From: Rhodoferax fermentans | GTDB taxonomy: Bacteria > Pseudomonadota > Gammaproteobacteria > Burkholderiales > Burkholderiaceae_C | DNA: 64,000 bases | Reading direction: 5' to 3' | NCBI RefSeq assembly: GCF_002017865.1 | Contig: NZ_MTJN01000002.1 | Coordinates: 1,178,001 to 1,242,000, forward strand | Shown here: in pieces, positions 18,583 through 29,438 of the stretch | Position numbering within the stretch: position 1 is the stretch's first letter | How the letters are laid out: every line of letters begins with the position of its first letter | Notes under the pieces: generated by a model | Seen by the model: only the letters and a program-made list of their open reading frames with translations | Told to the model about the DNA's origin: nothing | Databases searched by the model: none | Position numbers and translations under genes: made by a program

Positions 18583-20561
18583 GCGCAGCCAGCCCACGCA
18601 GCACCCTGCGCGAGGTGCGGCACCCCAACGCCGTCACCGCGCCGCCAATCCATCGCGGCTCGATGGTGCCGCGCCCGTGGCGTGGTTTCTGGAACAGCCT
18701 GGCCAGTGTGGCCTTGCAGTCCTTGCTGAAGTTGACTGGTGGTGCGGCGGCCCAAACTGAGCCAGCCACGTCGAAGGCGACAGCGCTGCAACCCTGGCAG
18801 CTTGCTGCCCAACGCCGTCGCATGGTGTTTGTGCTGCTGACCGTGATCAGCACGGTGCTGGCCACCACCCTGTTCACCGACATGCAACCCGACTACGACA
18901 ACGCCTTCTGGCAATACGGGCAGGCCACGCTGTTTGGCCTGTTGTCGGCCTGGGTGGTGACCGGTTTCATGACCGCGATGATGGGGTTTTACGTGATGCT
19001 GCGCGGTGACCGCCACAGCCTGTCGGCCAAACAGGTGCAGCACCACAGACTGGACGCGACCGCCCGCACCGCCATCATCATGCCGATTTGTAATGAAGAT
19101 GTGTCCACCGTGTTTGCTGGATTGCGCGCCACCTGTGAGTCGGTCGCTTTGACAACGCATGTCAAACCCTTTGACGTGTTTGTGCTGTCCGACAGCAACG
19201 ACCCGGCCATCCAGAAAGCCGAACGTGCCGCCTGGGAAGAACTGCGCAGCCAGCTGGCCAACCAGCCCGACCGGCCCCACGTCGAGGTCTATTACCGCCT
19301 GCGCAAACGCCGCAGCGACCGCAAGGCCGGCAACGTGGCCGATTTTTGCCGCCGCTGGGGCAAGGATTACCGCTACATGGTGGTGCTGGACGCCGACAGT
19401 GTGATGAGTGGCGACTGCCTGGTCTCCATGGTCAAGCTGATGGAAGCCCACCCCACGGCGGGCATCATCCAGACCGCCACCCAAGCCATCGGCCACGTCA
19501 CCCTGCACGCACGGGCGCAACAATTTGCCTCACGCGTGACAGGTCGCTTGTTCACGCTGGGCATGCAGTACTGGCAAATGGGCGAGTCACATTACTGGGG
19601 CCACAACGCCATCATCCGCATTGCACCCTTCATGGAACACTGCGCGCTGGCGCGTATTCCTGGTACCGGCGGCATGTCGGGCAGCATCATGTCGCACGAC
19701 TTTGTGGAAGCCGCGCTGATGCGCCGCGCCGGTTACCACGTCTGGCTGGTGGGTGACCTGGTAGGCAGCTACGAACAACAACCGCCAGATCTGCTGGCCG
19801 AGTTGCAACGCGACCGCCGCTGGTGCCAGGGCAACCTGCAAAACTCGCGCCTGATCGCCGAGCCAGGTATCCACCCGGTGCACCGCTCGATGTTCGCCAC
19901 CGGCGCCATGGCGTATTTGTCAGCCCCTTTGTGGCTGAGCTTCATGACCCTGGGCACCGCGCTGTGGTTGTCGGGCTCCCCCATGGTGGCCGACTGGCTG
20001 CAGCTGCCCGGTGAACTGATGGCGCTGTGGGCCTGGACGCTGTGTATGCTGTTTTTGCCACGGGTGCTGGGCATCACCGCCGTTCTGCTCAAGGGCCAAC
20101 AACACGCCTTTGGCGGCACCGGTAGCCTGCTGCGCAGCGCCTTGCTGGAAACCGTGATTGCACTGCTGCAAGCCCCGGTACGTATGCTGGCGCATTCGCT
20201 GTTTGTGGCGGTGGCCGTCACCGGCCTCAAGCTCGAATGGAAATCGCCCCCACGCGAGGCAGCCGCCGTGCCGTGGCGCCATGCGCTAGCGCAACTTGCA
20301 CCCATGAGCCTGATGGTGCTGGCGCTGGCCATTGGCGTGGCCATGATCGACCCGCGCGCCCTGGTCTGGCTGCTGCCGGTGGGCCTGCCGCTGTTGCTGG
20401 CCATCCCAATGGCAGTGGTGACCAGCCGCGTTCGGCTAGGGACAGCCATGCGCGCCCACAACTACCTGCTGATCCCCGAAGAAACCAAGTCCCCGGCGGT
20501 GTTGCGCCGCGCCTGGTTGCATGCGAGCCGACTGGCGGCGCCGCGTTTGAGTTTGGCCTGA
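18558..20561 (+). CDS. opgH: Glucan biosynthesis glucosyltransferase OpgH
   Basis: OpgH is the inner-membrane GT2 glucosyltransferase that polymerises UDP-glucose into periplasmic glucan and exports it. The 667-residue protein has two early membrane segments (about 90-140), a catalytic region with DSND, the acidic VLDADS motif and QRDRRW (QxxRW), then several membrane segments near the C-terminus. It lacks a long N-terminal extension compared with the E. coli protein. It overlaps opgG, so production is coupled, and both probably depend on the sigma-54 promoter upstream. Confidence 0.94.
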   Translation: MDQSDHTVSAASPRSTLREVRHPNAVTAPPIHRGSMVPRPWRGFWNSLASVALQSLLKLTGGAAAQTEPATSKATALQPWQLAAQRRRMVFVLLTVISTVLATTLFTDMQPDYDNAFWQYGQATLFGLLSAWVVTGFMTAMMGFYVMLRGDRHSLSAKQVQHHRLDATARTAIIMPICNEDVSTVFAGLRATCESVALTTHVKPFDVFVLSDSNDPAIQKAERAAWEELRSQLANQPDRPHVEVYYRLRKRRSDRKAGNVADFCRRWGKDYRYMVVLDADSVMSGDCLVSMVKLMEAHPTAGIIQTATQAIGHVTLHARAQQFASRVTGRLFTLGMQYWQMGESHYWGHNAIIRIAPFMEHCALARIPGTGGMSGSIMSHDFVEAALMRRAGYHVWLVGDLVGSYEQQPPDLLAELQRDRRWCQGNLQNSRLIAEPGIHPVHRSMFATGAMAYLSAPLWLSFMTLGTALWLSGSPMVADWLQLPGELMALWAWTLCMLFLPRVLGITAVLLKGQQHAFGGTGSLLRSALLETVIALLQAPVRMLAHSLFVAVAVTGLKLEWKSPPREAAAVPWRHALAQLAPMSLMVLALAIGVAMIDPRALVWLLPVGLPLLLAIPMAVVTSRVRLGTAMRAHNYLLIPEETKSPAVLRRAWLHASRLAAPRLSLA

Positions 20562-20651
20562 TCTGCCTGTGCGGCCTTGGTGGCTCCCCAGCGGAGTCAT
20601 CCTGTCTGGCCAAGCTGTCGAACAACTCGCCGTGAGCTTGGCAAGGTTACT

Positions 20652-20711
20652 CAAATAACATAGCTTCCAGCCCTTATGACATAAGGGCTGGAAGGCAAAA
20701 AGACTTGTGAA
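20652..20711. repeat. Dispersed palindromic repeat, intergenic copy
   Basis: This copy reads CAAATAACATAGCTTCCAG, CCCTTATGACATAAGGG, CTGGAAGGCAAAAAG. Perfect arms CCCTTATG/CATAAGGG lie between the convergent opgH and acetyltransferase genes. Confidence 0.82.
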
Positions 20712-20838
20712 ACAGGTGGTACCACGCGGGCGGCGTGGTTGGCATTGGACAAGCAAAGAACGGCCACCGGCTGGGAACACGGGGCTTGTGACGTCAGTCA
20801 GGAATACCTTCCATAACACCCAAAAATGGCGGTGGTAT

Positions 20839-21399
20839 TTACACCATGATTTTCTCAAACCCAAACATTTCATCGTCATCATCTTCCTGATGATTTCGCC
20901 CTGAATGCTGATGAGGGTCGGGATGGTATTTGTTGTAAAAATCGACAATCTTGAAGCCACACCTGTTGACGTAGAAGTGGATATTTCTTTTCTCAAAATA
21001 GGGCGTAACCGTTTCCCAGACTTTGGTAAGAGGAAACTCTCTTTCAATGGCTTTCCAGGCTTCTAGCCCTAAACCTCGACTCTGTTGCCGGGTCGCGATG
21101 AAGAAGAAAGACAATGTATTTCGGCCGCTCACTTGGTCGATCACGACAACGGCGCCGCCTGCACGTTCTGCGCCCGCCATGACCCAATAAGTAACAGCTC
21201 CCGCAGTGTTGAATGATTGTTCAATATCCTCGTCAGAGGGAATTGGCTCGTCAAGTGGGTGCCCAAGATCACCTTCTGCCGCCACGCGGAAGGCATCCTG
21301 CAGGGCGGATTTAAATTCTTGGAGGGTGCTCGCTTCAGCCTTTAAAAGCCAAACGTGCCCTTGCTCTTCCAGTGCGCTCACTTGTTTAACCTCCGGCAA
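20839..21399 (-). CDS. GNAT-family N-acetyltransferase
   Basis: The 186-residue protein resembles GNAT acetyltransferases: a strand SFFFIATRQQSRGLGLEAW carries the acetyl-CoA loop (Q-x-x-G-x-G-like, here QSRGLG), followed by a helix and the late segment FYVNRCGFKIVDFY typical of the fold. The C-terminus is unusually acidic (HQEDDDDEMFG). Its codon use is more AT-rich than that of its neighbours, which suggests acquisition. The substrate is unknown. Confidence 0.75.
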   Translation of the reverse strand: MPEVKQVSALEEQGHVWLLKAEASTLQEFKSALQDAFRVAAEGDLGHPLDEPIPSDEDIEQSFNTAGAVTYWVMAGAERAGGAVVVIDQVSGRNTLSFFFIATRQQSRGLGLEAWKAIEREFPLTKVWETVTPYFEKRNIHFYVNRCGFKIVDFYNKYHPDPHQHSGRNHQEDDDDEMFGFEKIMV

Positions 21400-21561
21400 C
21401 TCTCAAATGATCCATGGTATTCAACCCGCTACAACGGCCAATCCAGATAGGCCTGCGACAGCTTTTGTCACTCGGACTCGGGGATTGAGTCTAGCCCGCC
21501 TGTTCTATTCAAGAGACTGTTTAGCGGGTACCGTCCATCACTCTCGTTGACGCGAGGAAGG

Positions 21562-22470
21562 CTATTTCAATGCCGCAACATCCATCTGAAATATGACGGG
21601 ATAGCTTGCTGACCACTTTGACCAGCGGCGAGAGCCCGCTTCGGAGACGGCCCATAACTTGCCATCCGCGTCGAAGCCCAGGTCCTCGATCCCGATGACC
21701 ATGTCAAACCGGGACTTGATATCTCCGGTCTTGGCATCGAGTTGGTACAGGGCGCCGTATTTGCTGTTGCTGCTTGCCACCCAGAGCGATCCGGCGGCAT
21801 CACATGCCATGCCATTGGCTTCGGTGGGAATCGGAATCGTGGCGAGCGCCTGATCTTCCCTGATCGCGGCTTTGCCGTTGAACTGGTCAAAAATGCCGAG
21901 GCTCAGTCGATGCGCTTTCGCTTTGGCTGCCTCCTTTTCAGAAGAGCCGATCCACAAATCCGTGCCATCAAAGTCGACAAACGAGCCCTTTAACGCGCCC
22001 GCCAGCTTGACGACCGAGACCAATGCATCCTTGGTGTGTTGTGTCGCCAGAGCCCGCGCCAGATCAATCTTGTAAAGCGCTCGGGTGTCTGACACAACCA
22101 ACAAGCCGCCGCCAAGCATGACCAGGCCACCCGCATGACCGCAGTCTGGCGGCAAATCGAAGTAGCCCGTGGGTACCCCATCCTTGGTTGAGACACTGAA
22201 CACCCTGCACGGGCCGTGGTTGACCTTGGGGTCTGTGCTGTTGTAGCCCGAAACCAGCACCGTATCAACAAGCGATGTGAGCCCCTGAGGCACATAACCG
22301 TCGTCCAGGCCAGGTGCCCAAAGGGTCCTGCGGATGGCTTGTTCATTGGGCACCGTGCTCAGGCCACCCGAGATGTAAGCAGGCTTGGGGCCCAACGTGT
22401 CGGCCACGGATGACATCGTCACACCCAGTGCCGCCATCACCGTGCATGCCATCAGTCTCAGCAAGAGCAT
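21562..22470 (-). CDS. Exported beta-propeller-like protein of unknown function
   Basis: From ATG 22470, which follows a GGGAGATGG ribosome site, the 302-residue protein has a signal peptide (LLLRLMACTVMAALGVT). The mature part has repeated strand-rich units such as GGGLLVVSDTRALYKIDL, DGTDLWIGSS, AGSLWVASSNSKYGALYQL and DGKLWAVSE. These resemble blades of an NHL/SMP-30-type propeller. I do not know its function. It has no operon partner in sight. Confidence 0.7.
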   Translation of the reverse strand: MLLLRLMACTVMAALGVTMSSVADTLGPKPAYISGGLSTVPNEQAIRRTLWAPGLDDGYVPQGLTSLVDTVLVSGYNSTDPKVNHGPCRVFSVSTKDGVPTGYFDLPPDCGHAGGLVMLGGGLLVVSDTRALYKIDLARALATQHTKDALVSVVKLAGALKGSFVDFDGTDLWIGSSEKEAAKAKAHRLSLGIFDQFNGKAAIREDQALATIPIPTEANGMACDAAGSLWVASSNSKYGALYQLDAKTGDIKSRFDMVIGIEDLGFDADGKLWAVSEAGSRRWSKWSASYPVIFQMDVAALK

Positions 22471-22543
22471 GGTCCATCTCCCATGACATTGACAATCACC
22501 CACCCATGGTCAGCGCGCTGCCGCCCAAACCGGTCAACACCCC

Positions 22544-22957
22544 TCAATGACTGGCGCAGTGCCCGCCCGCTTTCTCGGGCATCGGGTCGTCACGCTTGAC
22601 GCCGGCAGCTTCGAGCTGGGCAAAGTAGTCCTGCCACAGCTTGTCCTGCTGCGAACCCAGCAGGTACAGGTAGTCCCAGGTGTACAGGCCGGTGTTGTGG
22701 CCGTCTGAAAACGTGGGTTGCACCGCGTAGTTGCCAACCGGCTCGATAGCGACCAGATCAACGTGGCGTTTGCCGGTCTGTACGGTTTCCTGACCCGGTC
22801 CGTGGCCTTGGACTTCGGCCGATGGCGAACACACTCGCAGCAGCTCAAACGGGATGCGAAAACTGGCGCCGTCCGAGAAGCTGATCTCCAGCACGCGCGA
22901 GGCGTTGTGCACCGTGATGTCTTCTGGGGTAGGGCTACCTGCTTGCAAACCGGCCAT
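22544..22957 (-). CDS. DUF971-domain protein
   Basis: The start at ATG 22957 gives MAGLQAGSPTPEDITVHNASR, followed by VLEISFSDGASFRIPFELLR and YTWDYLYLLG. This is the DUF971 / gamma-butyrobetaine hydroxylase N-terminal-like fold found alone in many proteobacteria and often linked with Fe-S or ubiquinone genes. The 137-residue length is normal. It lies 40 bases downstream of the large FAD/Fe-S oxidoreductase gene on the same strand, so the two are probably co-transcribed. Confidence 0.82.
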   Translation of the reverse strand: MAGLQAGSPTPEDITVHNASRVLEISFSDGASFRIPFELLRVCSPSAEVQGHGPGQETVQTGKRHVDLVAIEPVGNYAVQPTFSDGHNTGLYTWDYLYLLGSQQDKLWQDYFAQLEAAGVKRDDPMPEKAGGHCASH

Positions 22958-22997
22958 GGGATGTTTCCTTGTGTGTGTCTGTAGGGTTGCCAGCTGC

Positions 22998-25900
22998 TTA
23001 CACCAGCACCCGCTCGATGCCGCCGCCATTGGCCAGCTTGACGTAGTCGGGCATCCACTGCTCGCCCAGGATCTGTTTGGCCATTTCGACCACGATGTAG
23101 TCGGCCTCCAGCAGGCCGTTCTGCAGGTCTTCGCCATAACGGTTCAGGCCTTGCAGGCAGGCCGGGCAGCTGGTCAGAATCTTGAGGTTGTCTTTGGCAC
23201 CCACACCGGCCTGTTGGCGCAGCTGGGCCTCGCCCTTGCGGATTTCTTCTTCCTTGCGGAAACGCACCTGGGTCGAGATGTCGGGCCGGTTCAGCGCCAG
23301 CGTGCCCGACTCGCCACAACAGCGGTCCGACAGCAGCACCTGGTCACCCAGCAACGCCTTGACGGTTTTGAGCGGATCCTGCAGCTTCATCGGGCTGTGG
23401 CAGGGGTCGTGGAACAGGAAAGCACCGGCCTTGTCCAGGGTGATGCCTTTTTCGAGCAAATACTCATGGATGTCGATGATGCGGCTGCCTGGGAAGATCT
23501 TGTCAAACTCGTAACCCTGCAGCTGGTCGTAACAGGTGCCGCAGCTCACCACCACGGTTTTGATGTCGAGGTAGTTGAGGGTGTTGGCCACCCGGTGGAA
23601 CAACACGCGGTTGTCGGTGATCATCTTCTCGGCACGGTCGTTGTCGCCGCCACCACGCTGCGGGTAACCACAGCACAAATAACCCGGCGGTAGCACGGTC
23701 TGCACCCCGGCATGCCACAACATGGCTTGCGTGGCAAGGCCGACCTGGCTGAACAGGCGCTCGGAGCCGCAGCCAGGGAAGTAGAACACCGCCTCGGTCT
23801 CGGCCGTGGTCGTCTGCGGGTTGCGGATGATCGGCACGTAGTCTTTGTCTTCGATGTCCAGCAAAGCACGCGCAGTGCGTTTGGGCAGACCGCCGGGTAA
23901 CTTCTTGTTGACGAAGTGGATCACCTGTTCCTTGATCGGCGCGGTGCCCAGGGTGGCGGGTGGCGCCTTGCTTTGTTTGCGGCCCGCCAGCTTGAGCACA
24001 TCGGCGGCAAAACGCTGGCCGCGAATCGCCAGGTTGACCATGACCGAGCGCGCCAGCTTGATGGTCTCGGGGTTGGTGGCGTTGAGCATGAACATCGCTG
24101 CGGCACCGGCCGGGCGGAAGCTCTTTTTGCCCATTTTGCGCAGCAGGTTGCGCATGGCCATCGACACATCGCCAAAGTCGATCTTCACCGGGCAGGGGCT
24201 CAGGCACTTGTGGCACACGGTGCAGTGGTCGGCCACGTCCTCAAACTCTTGCCAGTGTTTGATGCTGACACCGCGGCGGGTTTGCTCTTCGTACAAAAAG
24301 GCTTCGATCAGCAGCGAGGTGGCCAGGATCTTGTTGCGCGGGCTGTACAGCAGGTTGGCGCGCGGCACATGGGTGGAACACACCGGCTTGCATTTGCCGC
24401 AACGCAGGCAGTCTTTGACACTGTCGGCAATCGCGCCGATGTCGCTTTGCTGCATGATCAGCGACTCGTGCCCCATCAGGCCAAAGCTGGGGGTGTAGGC
24501 ATTGGTCAGGTCGGCATAGATGAAATCGGCCTCTAGCCCTTTTTCTATATGGGGCGACAGCTCTGTATTTCGGAGCAACTTGCCTTTGTTGAAACGCCCC
24601 TCGGGGTCAACCTGGGCTTTGTAGTCGATGAAGGGCTGCAACTCGGCGTCGCTCAGGAACTCCAGCTTGGTGATGCCAATGCCGTGTTCACCCGAAATGA
24701 CCCCGTCCAGGCTGCGCGCCAGCACCATGATGCGTTTGACGGCGCCGTGTGCGGCCTGCAACATGGCGTAGTCGTCGCTGTTGACCGGGATGTTGGTGTG
24801 CACATTGCCGTCACCGGCGTGCATGTGCAAGGCCACCCAAACGCGGCCTTTGAGCACACGTTGGTGGATGGCACTGCATTCCTTGAGGATGGGCTCAAAC
24901 GCCTGGCCGCTGAAAATTTGCTGCAAAGGCTGGCGCAGCTGGGTCTTCCAGCTCGCGCGCAGGGAGTGGTCTTGCAGCTGGGTGAACAGCGGCTCCACAT
25001 CGCGCAGCCAACCCGACCACAGGGTGCGCACCTCGGTCAGCAGTTCCAACGCTTCGGCCACGCGGTCTTCCAGCATCTCGGCAGCCGAGACCTCGCTCGT
25101 GGCATCGAGTTGGCCCAGCTTCAGATTGCCTTGCGTGAAATAGTCGGCCAGCGCGTCACACAGCGCCAGTTTGTTCTGCAGGCTCAGCTCGATGTTGATG
25201 CGCTCGATGCCGTCGGTGTATTCACCCATGCGCGGCAGCGGGATCACCACGTCTTCGTTGATCTTGAAGGCGTTGGTGTGTTTGGAAATGGCTGCGGTGC
25301 GTTTGCGGTCCAGCCAGAACTTCTTGCGCGCTTCGGGGCTGATCGCAATAAAACCTTCACCATGGCGGGAGTTGGCGATACGCACCACCTCGCTGGTGAC
25401 ACGGGCCACGTCGTCGGCGTTGTCACCGGCAATGTCACCAAACAAGACCATCTTGGGCACGCTGCTGCTGGAGCCAGCCTGCGCTTGTCCGCCCTTCTTC
25501 GACTTGGTGGCATAACCCACGGCTTTGAGGTAACGGTCGTCCAGATGCTCCAGGCCAGCCAGCAACACACCACTGCGCTTCTGCTCGGCAAACATGAAGT
25601 CCTTGATCTCGACAATGCTGGGCACCGCGTCCTTGGCGTTGCCAAAAAACTCCAGGCAGACGGTGCGAGTGTGCGCAGGCATCTTGTGCACCACCCAGCG
25701 TGCGCTGGTGATCAGGCCGTCACAACCTTCTTTCTGGATGCCGGGCAAGCCGCTCAAAAATTTGTCGGTCACGTCCTTGCCCAGGCCTTCTTTGCGGAAG
25801 GTTTTGCCGGGAATGTCCAGTCGCTCGGTACGCAGCTTGGTTTTGCCGTCGGCCTTGAAATACTGCAGCTCAAAGCTGGCCACGTCCACGTCATGGATCT

Positions 25901-26930
25901 TGCCCATGTTGTGGTTGATACGGGTCACCTCCAGCCACTCGGCCTGCGGTGTCACCATGCGCCAGCTGGCCAGGTTGTCCAGCGCGGTGCCCCACAACAC
26001 GGCTTTTTTGCCGCCCGCGTTCATGGCGATGTTGCCGCCAATACACGAGGCCTCGGACGAGGTCGGGTCCACCGCAAACACATAACCGGCACGCTCGGCC
26101 GCCTGTGCCACACGGTCGGTCACCACACCGGCCTCGGACCAGACGGTGGCCACCGCGTGGTCCAGCCCGGGCAGTTGGACCATCTCGACCTCGGTCATGG
26201 CCTCGAGTTTTTCGGTGTTGATGACCACACTTTTCCAGGTCAGCGGAATCGCGCCGCCGGTGTAACCGGTGCCGCCGCCACGCGGAATGATGGTCAGGCC
26301 CAGCTCGATACAACCCTGCACCAGGAGCGCCATTTCGGCCTCAGTGTCGGGGGTCAGCACCACAAACGGGTATTCCACCCGCCAGTCGGTGGCGTCGGTC
26401 ACATGGCTGACGCGGCTCAGGCCGTCAAACTTGATGTTGTCCTTGGCGGTGAGTTTGACCAGCAGGCGCTGCGCCTTGCGCCGCAGTTTGGCGGTTTCGA
26501 CAAAACTCTCATCAAAGGCCCGCACCGCTTTGTCTGCCGAATCCAGCAACTGGCCCACCAGGGCATCCCGCTCGGGGTCAGACTGGGCATTGCGGCGTTT
26601 CTGGATTTCGTTGAGCCGGTGCTGCAGCGCCTGCACCAGCAAAACCCGGCGTTTGGGGTTGTCCAGCAGGTCGTCTTGTAGATAGGGGTTGCGCTGCACC
26701 ACCCAGATGTCACCCAGCACCTCGTACAACATCCGCGCTGAACGGCCGGTGCGGCGCTCTTCACGCAGGCGGTTCAGCCAGCCCCAGGCTGGCTCACCGA
26801 GCAGGCGGATGACGATTTCGCGGTCGGAAAACGAGGTGTAGTTGTACGGGATCTCGCGGATGCGCAGCGGCTCAGGCGATGCAATCACACTGGCTGGCAA
26901 CAAGGACTTGAGCTGGGTGGGAGCGTTCAT
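22998..26930 (-). CDS. Giant FAD-binding, Fe-S oxidoreductase (DUF3683, GlpC-like fusion)
   Basis: This protein of about 1310 residues fuses four parts. A DUF3683-like N-terminus is followed by an FAD-binding PCMH domain ([15 protein letters not shown]) with an FAD-linked oxidase C-terminus ([29 protein letters not shown]). A two-cluster ferredoxin segment follows ([11 protein letters not shown] and [15 protein letters not shown]), then two CCG domains as in GlpC/HdrB ([38 protein letters not shown]). It probably oxidises D-lactate or a related hydroxyacid and passes electrons to quinone; the substrate is inferred. An upstream ATG exists at 26960. A dispersed repeat lies in frame at about residues 787-802. 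Confidence 0.9.
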   Translation of the reverse strand: MNAPTQLKSLLPASVIASPEPLRIREIPYNYTSFSDREIVIRLLGEPAWGWLNRLREERRTGRSARMLYEVLGDIWVVQRNPYLQDDLLDNPKRRVLLVQALQHRLNEIQKRRNAQSDPERDALVGQLLDSADKAVRAFDESFVETAKLRRKAQRLLVKLTAKDNIKFDGLSRVSHVTDATDWRVEYPFVVLTPDTEAEMALLVQGCIELGLTIIPRGGGTGYTGGAIPLTWKSVVINTEKLEAMTEVEMVQLPGLDHAVATVWSEAGVVTDRVAQAAERAGYVFAVDPTSSEASCIGGNIAMNAGGKKAVLWGTALDNLASWRMVTPQAEWLEVTRINHNMGKIHDVDVASFELQYFKADGKTKLRTERLDIPGKTFRKEGLGKDVTDKFLSGLPGIQKEGCDGLITSARWVVHKMPAHTRTVCLEFFGNAKDAVPSIVEIKDFMFAEQKRSGVLLAGLEHLDDRYLKAVGYATKSKKGGQAQAGSSSSVPKMVLFGDIAGDNADDVARVTSEVVRIANSRHGEGFIAISPEARKKFWLDRKRTAAISKHTNAFKINEDVVIPLPRMGEYTDGIERINIELSLQNKLALCDALADYFTQGNLKLGQLDATSEVSAAEMLEDRVAEALELLTEVRTLWSGWLRDVEPLFTQLQDHSLRASWKTQLRQPLQQIFSGQAFEPILKECSAIHQRVLKGRVWVALHMHAGDGNVHTNIPVNSDDYAMLQAAHGAVKRIMVLARSLDGVISGEHGIGITKLEFLSDAELQPFIDYKAQVDPEGRFNKGKLLRNTELSPHIEKGLEADFIYADLTNAYTPSFGLMGHESLIMQQSDIGAIADSVKDCLRCGKCKPVCSTHVPRANLLYSPRNKILATSLLIEAFLYEEQTRRGVSIKHWQEFEDVADHCTVCHKCLSPCPVKIDFGDVSMAMRNLLRKMGKKSFRPAGAAAMFMLNATNPETIKLARSVMVNLAIRGQRFAADVLKLAGRKQSKAPPATLGTAPIKEQVIHFVNKKLPGGLPKRTARALLDIEDKDYVPIIRNPQTTTAETEAVFYFPGCGSERLFSQVGLATQAMLWHAGVQTVLPPGYLCCGYPQRGGGDNDRAEKMITDNRVLFHRVANTLNYLDIKTVVVSCGTCYDQLQGYEFDKIFPGSRIIDIHEYLLEKGITLDKAGAFLFHDPCHSPMKLQDPLKTVKALLGDQVLLSDRCCGESGTLALNRPDISTQVRFRKEEEIRKGEAQLRQQAGVGAKDNLKILTSCPACLQGLNRYGEDLQNGLLEADYIVVEMAKQILGEQWMPDYVKLANGGGIERVLV
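24525..24570. repeat. Dispersed repeat inside the FAD/Fe-S oxidoreductase gene
   Basis: GGCCTCTAGCCCTTTTTCTA, TATGGGGCGACAGCTCTG matches the 3' half and centre of the intergenic repeat in inverse orientation. It encodes about residues 787-802 ([14 protein letters not shown]) without breaking the frame. Confidence 0.65.
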
Positions 26931-27143
26931 GGGTGATGTGGTGGCCGCCAAAAACGGCATGGCCGCGCCCGGTCAAAGACGCGTTCTGGCTGGGTTGGCG
27001 ATGTTACCGCAGCGCAGCATTGCCCTACTGGCGGCGCGGCGGTGGCGGTTAGTAAGGCTTGGATCAGCCTCCCCTGAGAAAACCCTGATGCCCGGCTCTG
27101 CCAAATCTGCGTCTAATCGACTACGACGCGGGTTGCCATCGTT

Positions 27144-27161
27144 TTGTCACCGAATGGTCAT
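27144..27161 (+). promoter_or_regulatory. Possible Pho box upstream of ugpB
   Basis: TTGTCAC-CGAA-TGGTCAT is an 11-bp-period direct repeat resembling the PhoB site CTGTCAT-N4-CTGTCAT, with two mismatches in each half. It lies 43 bases before the ugpB start. The ugp operon is a known PhoB target in enterobacteria. Confidence 0.4.
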
Positions 27162-27203
27162 TTGGCTTACTTATCCTCCCGCCTTTCACTTCAAGGAGAT
27201 CGC

Positions 27204-28508
27204 ATGAAAGTAAAACTTGCAACGGCGGCTTTGGCGGCCATGCTGGCGGTATCGGCCCATGCCGTGACTGAAATCCAATGGTGGCATTCGATGACTGCGG
27301 TCAACGGTGAATGGGTCAACGATCTGGCCAAAAACTTCAACGCCAGCCAATCGGACTACAAAATCGTCCCGACCTACAAAGGTCAATACGATGAGTCCAT
27401 GACAGCTGCCGTTGCCGCCTTTCGCGCAGGCAACGCACCAGCGATCTTGCAAGTGTTTGAGGTGGGTACAGCCACCATGATGGCCAGCAAAAACGCCATC
27501 GTGCCGGTCGCCAAGGTGATGAAGGATGCCGGGCAAAAGTTTGACCCAAAGGCTTACATTTCCGCCGTCGCGGGTTACTACACCGCACCCAGTGGTGAGA
27601 TGTTGAGCATGCCGTTCAACAGCTCCACCACCGTGTTTTATTACAACAAGGATGCGTTCAAGGCCGCCGGACTCGACCCCAACAAGGCGCCGAGCAGCTG
27701 GCCCGAAGTGGCCTTGGCTGCCGCCAAACTCAAGGCCAGCGGTCACGCCTGCCCCTTGACACTGGCCTGGCAAGGCTGGACCCAGCTCGAGAGTTTCTCG
27801 GCCTGGCACAACGTGGAGTTCGCCACCAAGTCCAACGGTCTGGGCGGTCTGGATGCCCGCATGAAGGTGAATTCACCTCTGCATGTGCGCCACATCGACA
27901 ACCTGGCCAACATGGCCAAACAAGGCCTGTTTGTCTACAAGGGTCGTGCCAACGTGCCTGAGGCGACCTTTGTCTCGGGTGAATGCGCCATGATCACCAC
28001 CTCCAGCGGTTTTTACGGCAATGTGAAGAAAAACGCCAAGTTCAACTTTGGCCTGGCACCCCTGCCCTATTACCCCGATGTGCCGGGTGCGCCGCAAAAC
28101 ACCGTGATTGGTGGCGCCAGCCTGTGGGTCATGGCGGGTAAAAAACCAGAAGAATACAAAGGCATCGCCAAGTTCTTCAGCTACATCTCCAGCCCTGAAG
28201 TGCAATCCGCCAGCCACAAACGCACCGGTTACCTGCCCATCACCACGGCGGCCTTTGAGCTGACCGAAAAGTCGGGTTTCTACAAGGAAAACCCGGGCAC
28301 CGACGTGGCACCCACCCAGATGATCCGCAAGGTGACCGACAAGTCACGCGGCATCCGTCTGGGCAACTATGTGCAGATCCGCACCATCGAGGATGAAGAA
28401 CTTGAACAAGTTTGGGGTGGCAAGAAGAGCGCCAAAGAGGCCCTGGATGGCATCGTTAAACGTGGCAACGAGTTGCTGGAACGTTTCGAAAAAGCCAACA
28501 AGAAGTAA
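27204..28508 (+). CDS. ugpB: Glycerol-3-phosphate ABC transporter, periplasmic binding protein
   Basis: UgpB captures sn-glycerol-3-phosphate and its diesters in the periplasm. ATG 27204 follows a clear AAGGAGAT. The signal peptide ends AVSAHA at residue 20, and the mature protein starts VTEIQWWHSMTAVNGEWVN, the family hallmark. The length of 434 residues is normal. It heads the complete ugpBAECQ operon. Position and motif together make the assignment firm. Confidence 0.95.
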   Translation: MKVKLATAALAAMLAVSAHAVTEIQWWHSMTAVNGEWVNDLAKNFNASQSDYKIVPTYKGQYDESMTAAVAAFRAGNAPAILQVFEVGTATMMASKNAIVPVAKVMKDAGQKFDPKAYISAVAGYYTAPSGEMLSMPFNSSTTVFYYNKDAFKAAGLDPNKAPSSWPEVALAAAKLKASGHACPLTLAWQGWTQLESFSAWHNVEFATKSNGLGGLDARMKVNSPLHVRHIDNLANMAKQGLFVYKGRANVPEATFVSGECAMITTSSGFYGNVKKNAKFNFGLAPLPYYPDVPGAPQNTVIGGASLWVMAGKKPEEYKGIAKFFSYISSPEVQSASHKRTGYLPITTAAFELTEKSGFYKENPGTDVAPTQMIRKVTDKSRGIRLGNYVQIRTIEDEELEQVWGGKKSAKEALDGIVKRGNELLERFEKANKK

Positions 28509-28556
28509 GCGCACCGAGCCCAAACCAACATGACGCGACTTTGAAACGGACCTGCG

Positions 28557-29438
28557 ATGGACAAGCGCGTCTTTTTTCGCTCCCGATGGCTGCCCTGGGT
28601 GTTGCTGGCACCCCAGGTGGCCGTGATTGCACTGTTCTTTTTCTGGCCGGCGGCCCAGGCCTTGCTGCAGTCGGTGCAGCAGTCTGATGCATTCGGCACC
28701 TCGGTCGAGTTTGTCGGACTCGACAACTTCCGTAACCTCTGGAACGACGAGACCTACCTGGCCTCGTTTTACACCACCGCCATTTTTTCGAGCCTGGTGG
28801 CGGTGGCGGGTATCAGTGTGTCGCTGGGCCTGGCGGTGTTTGCAGACCGCATTGTCAAAGGTGCCCTGATCTACAAAACCCTGCTGATCTGGCCCTACGC
28901 GGTCGCCCCGGCTGTGGCTGGGGTGTTGTGGCTGTTCATGTTTGCCCCGAGTGTGGGCGTGGTGTCGTACTGGCTGCAGATGCTGGGCGTGGACTGGAAC
29001 CACCTGCTCAACAGCCAACACGCAATGACCCTGGTGGTGATGGCGGCGGTCTGGAAACAGATCTCCTACAACTTCCTGTTTTTTCTAGCGGGCTTGCAAA
29101 GCATCCCCAAGTCTTTGATTGAAGCGGCAGCCATTGACGGTGCGCGGCCCTGGCGCCGGTTCTGGACCATGGTGTTCCCCCTGCTCTCACCCACCACCTT
29201 TTTCCTGCTGGTGATCAACATCGTCTACGCCTTTTTTGACACCTTTGCCATCATCGATGCCGCCACCCAGGGCGGCCCGGGCAAAGACACCGCGATCCTG
29301 GTCTACAAGGTGTACTTTGACGGCTTCAAGGCGATGGACATGGGTGGATCGGCCGCCCAGTCGGTGGTGCTGATGGTGATTGTGGTGGCACTCACTGTCG
29401 TTCAATTCCGTTTTGTTGAGAAGAAAGTGAACTACTGA
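28557..29438 (+). CDS. ugpA: Glycerol-3-phosphate ABC transporter permease UgpA
   Basis: The 293-residue inner-membrane permease has about six hydrophobic segments. The EAA loop [20 protein letters not shown] contacts the ATPase. It follows ugpB by 48 bases and its stop overlaps the ugpE start (TGATG). The role is assigned by operon order and by typical length and start ([16 protein letters not shown]). Confidence 0.94.
   Translation: MDKRVFFRSRWLPWVLLAPQVAVIALFFFWPAAQALLQSVQQSDAFGTSVEFVGLDNFRNLWNDETYLASFYTTAIFSSLVAVAGISVSLGLAVFADRIVKGALIYKTLLIWPYAVAPAVAGVLWLFMFAPSVGVVSYWLQMLGVDWNHLLNSQHAMTLVVMAAVWKQISYNFLFFLAGLQSIPKSLIEAAAIDGARPWRRFWTMVFPLLSPTTFFLLVINIVYAFFDTFAIIDAATQGGPGKDTAILVYKVYFDGFKAMDMGGSAAQSVVLMVIVVALTVVQFRFVEKKVNY

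Noticed and set aside
24549..26681. A 710-codon open frame on the plus strand
   Set aside because: It is antisense to the FAD/Fe-S oxidoreductase, and its product is His/Gln/Val-rich without any motif. It is a shadow frame of GC-rich coding DNA.
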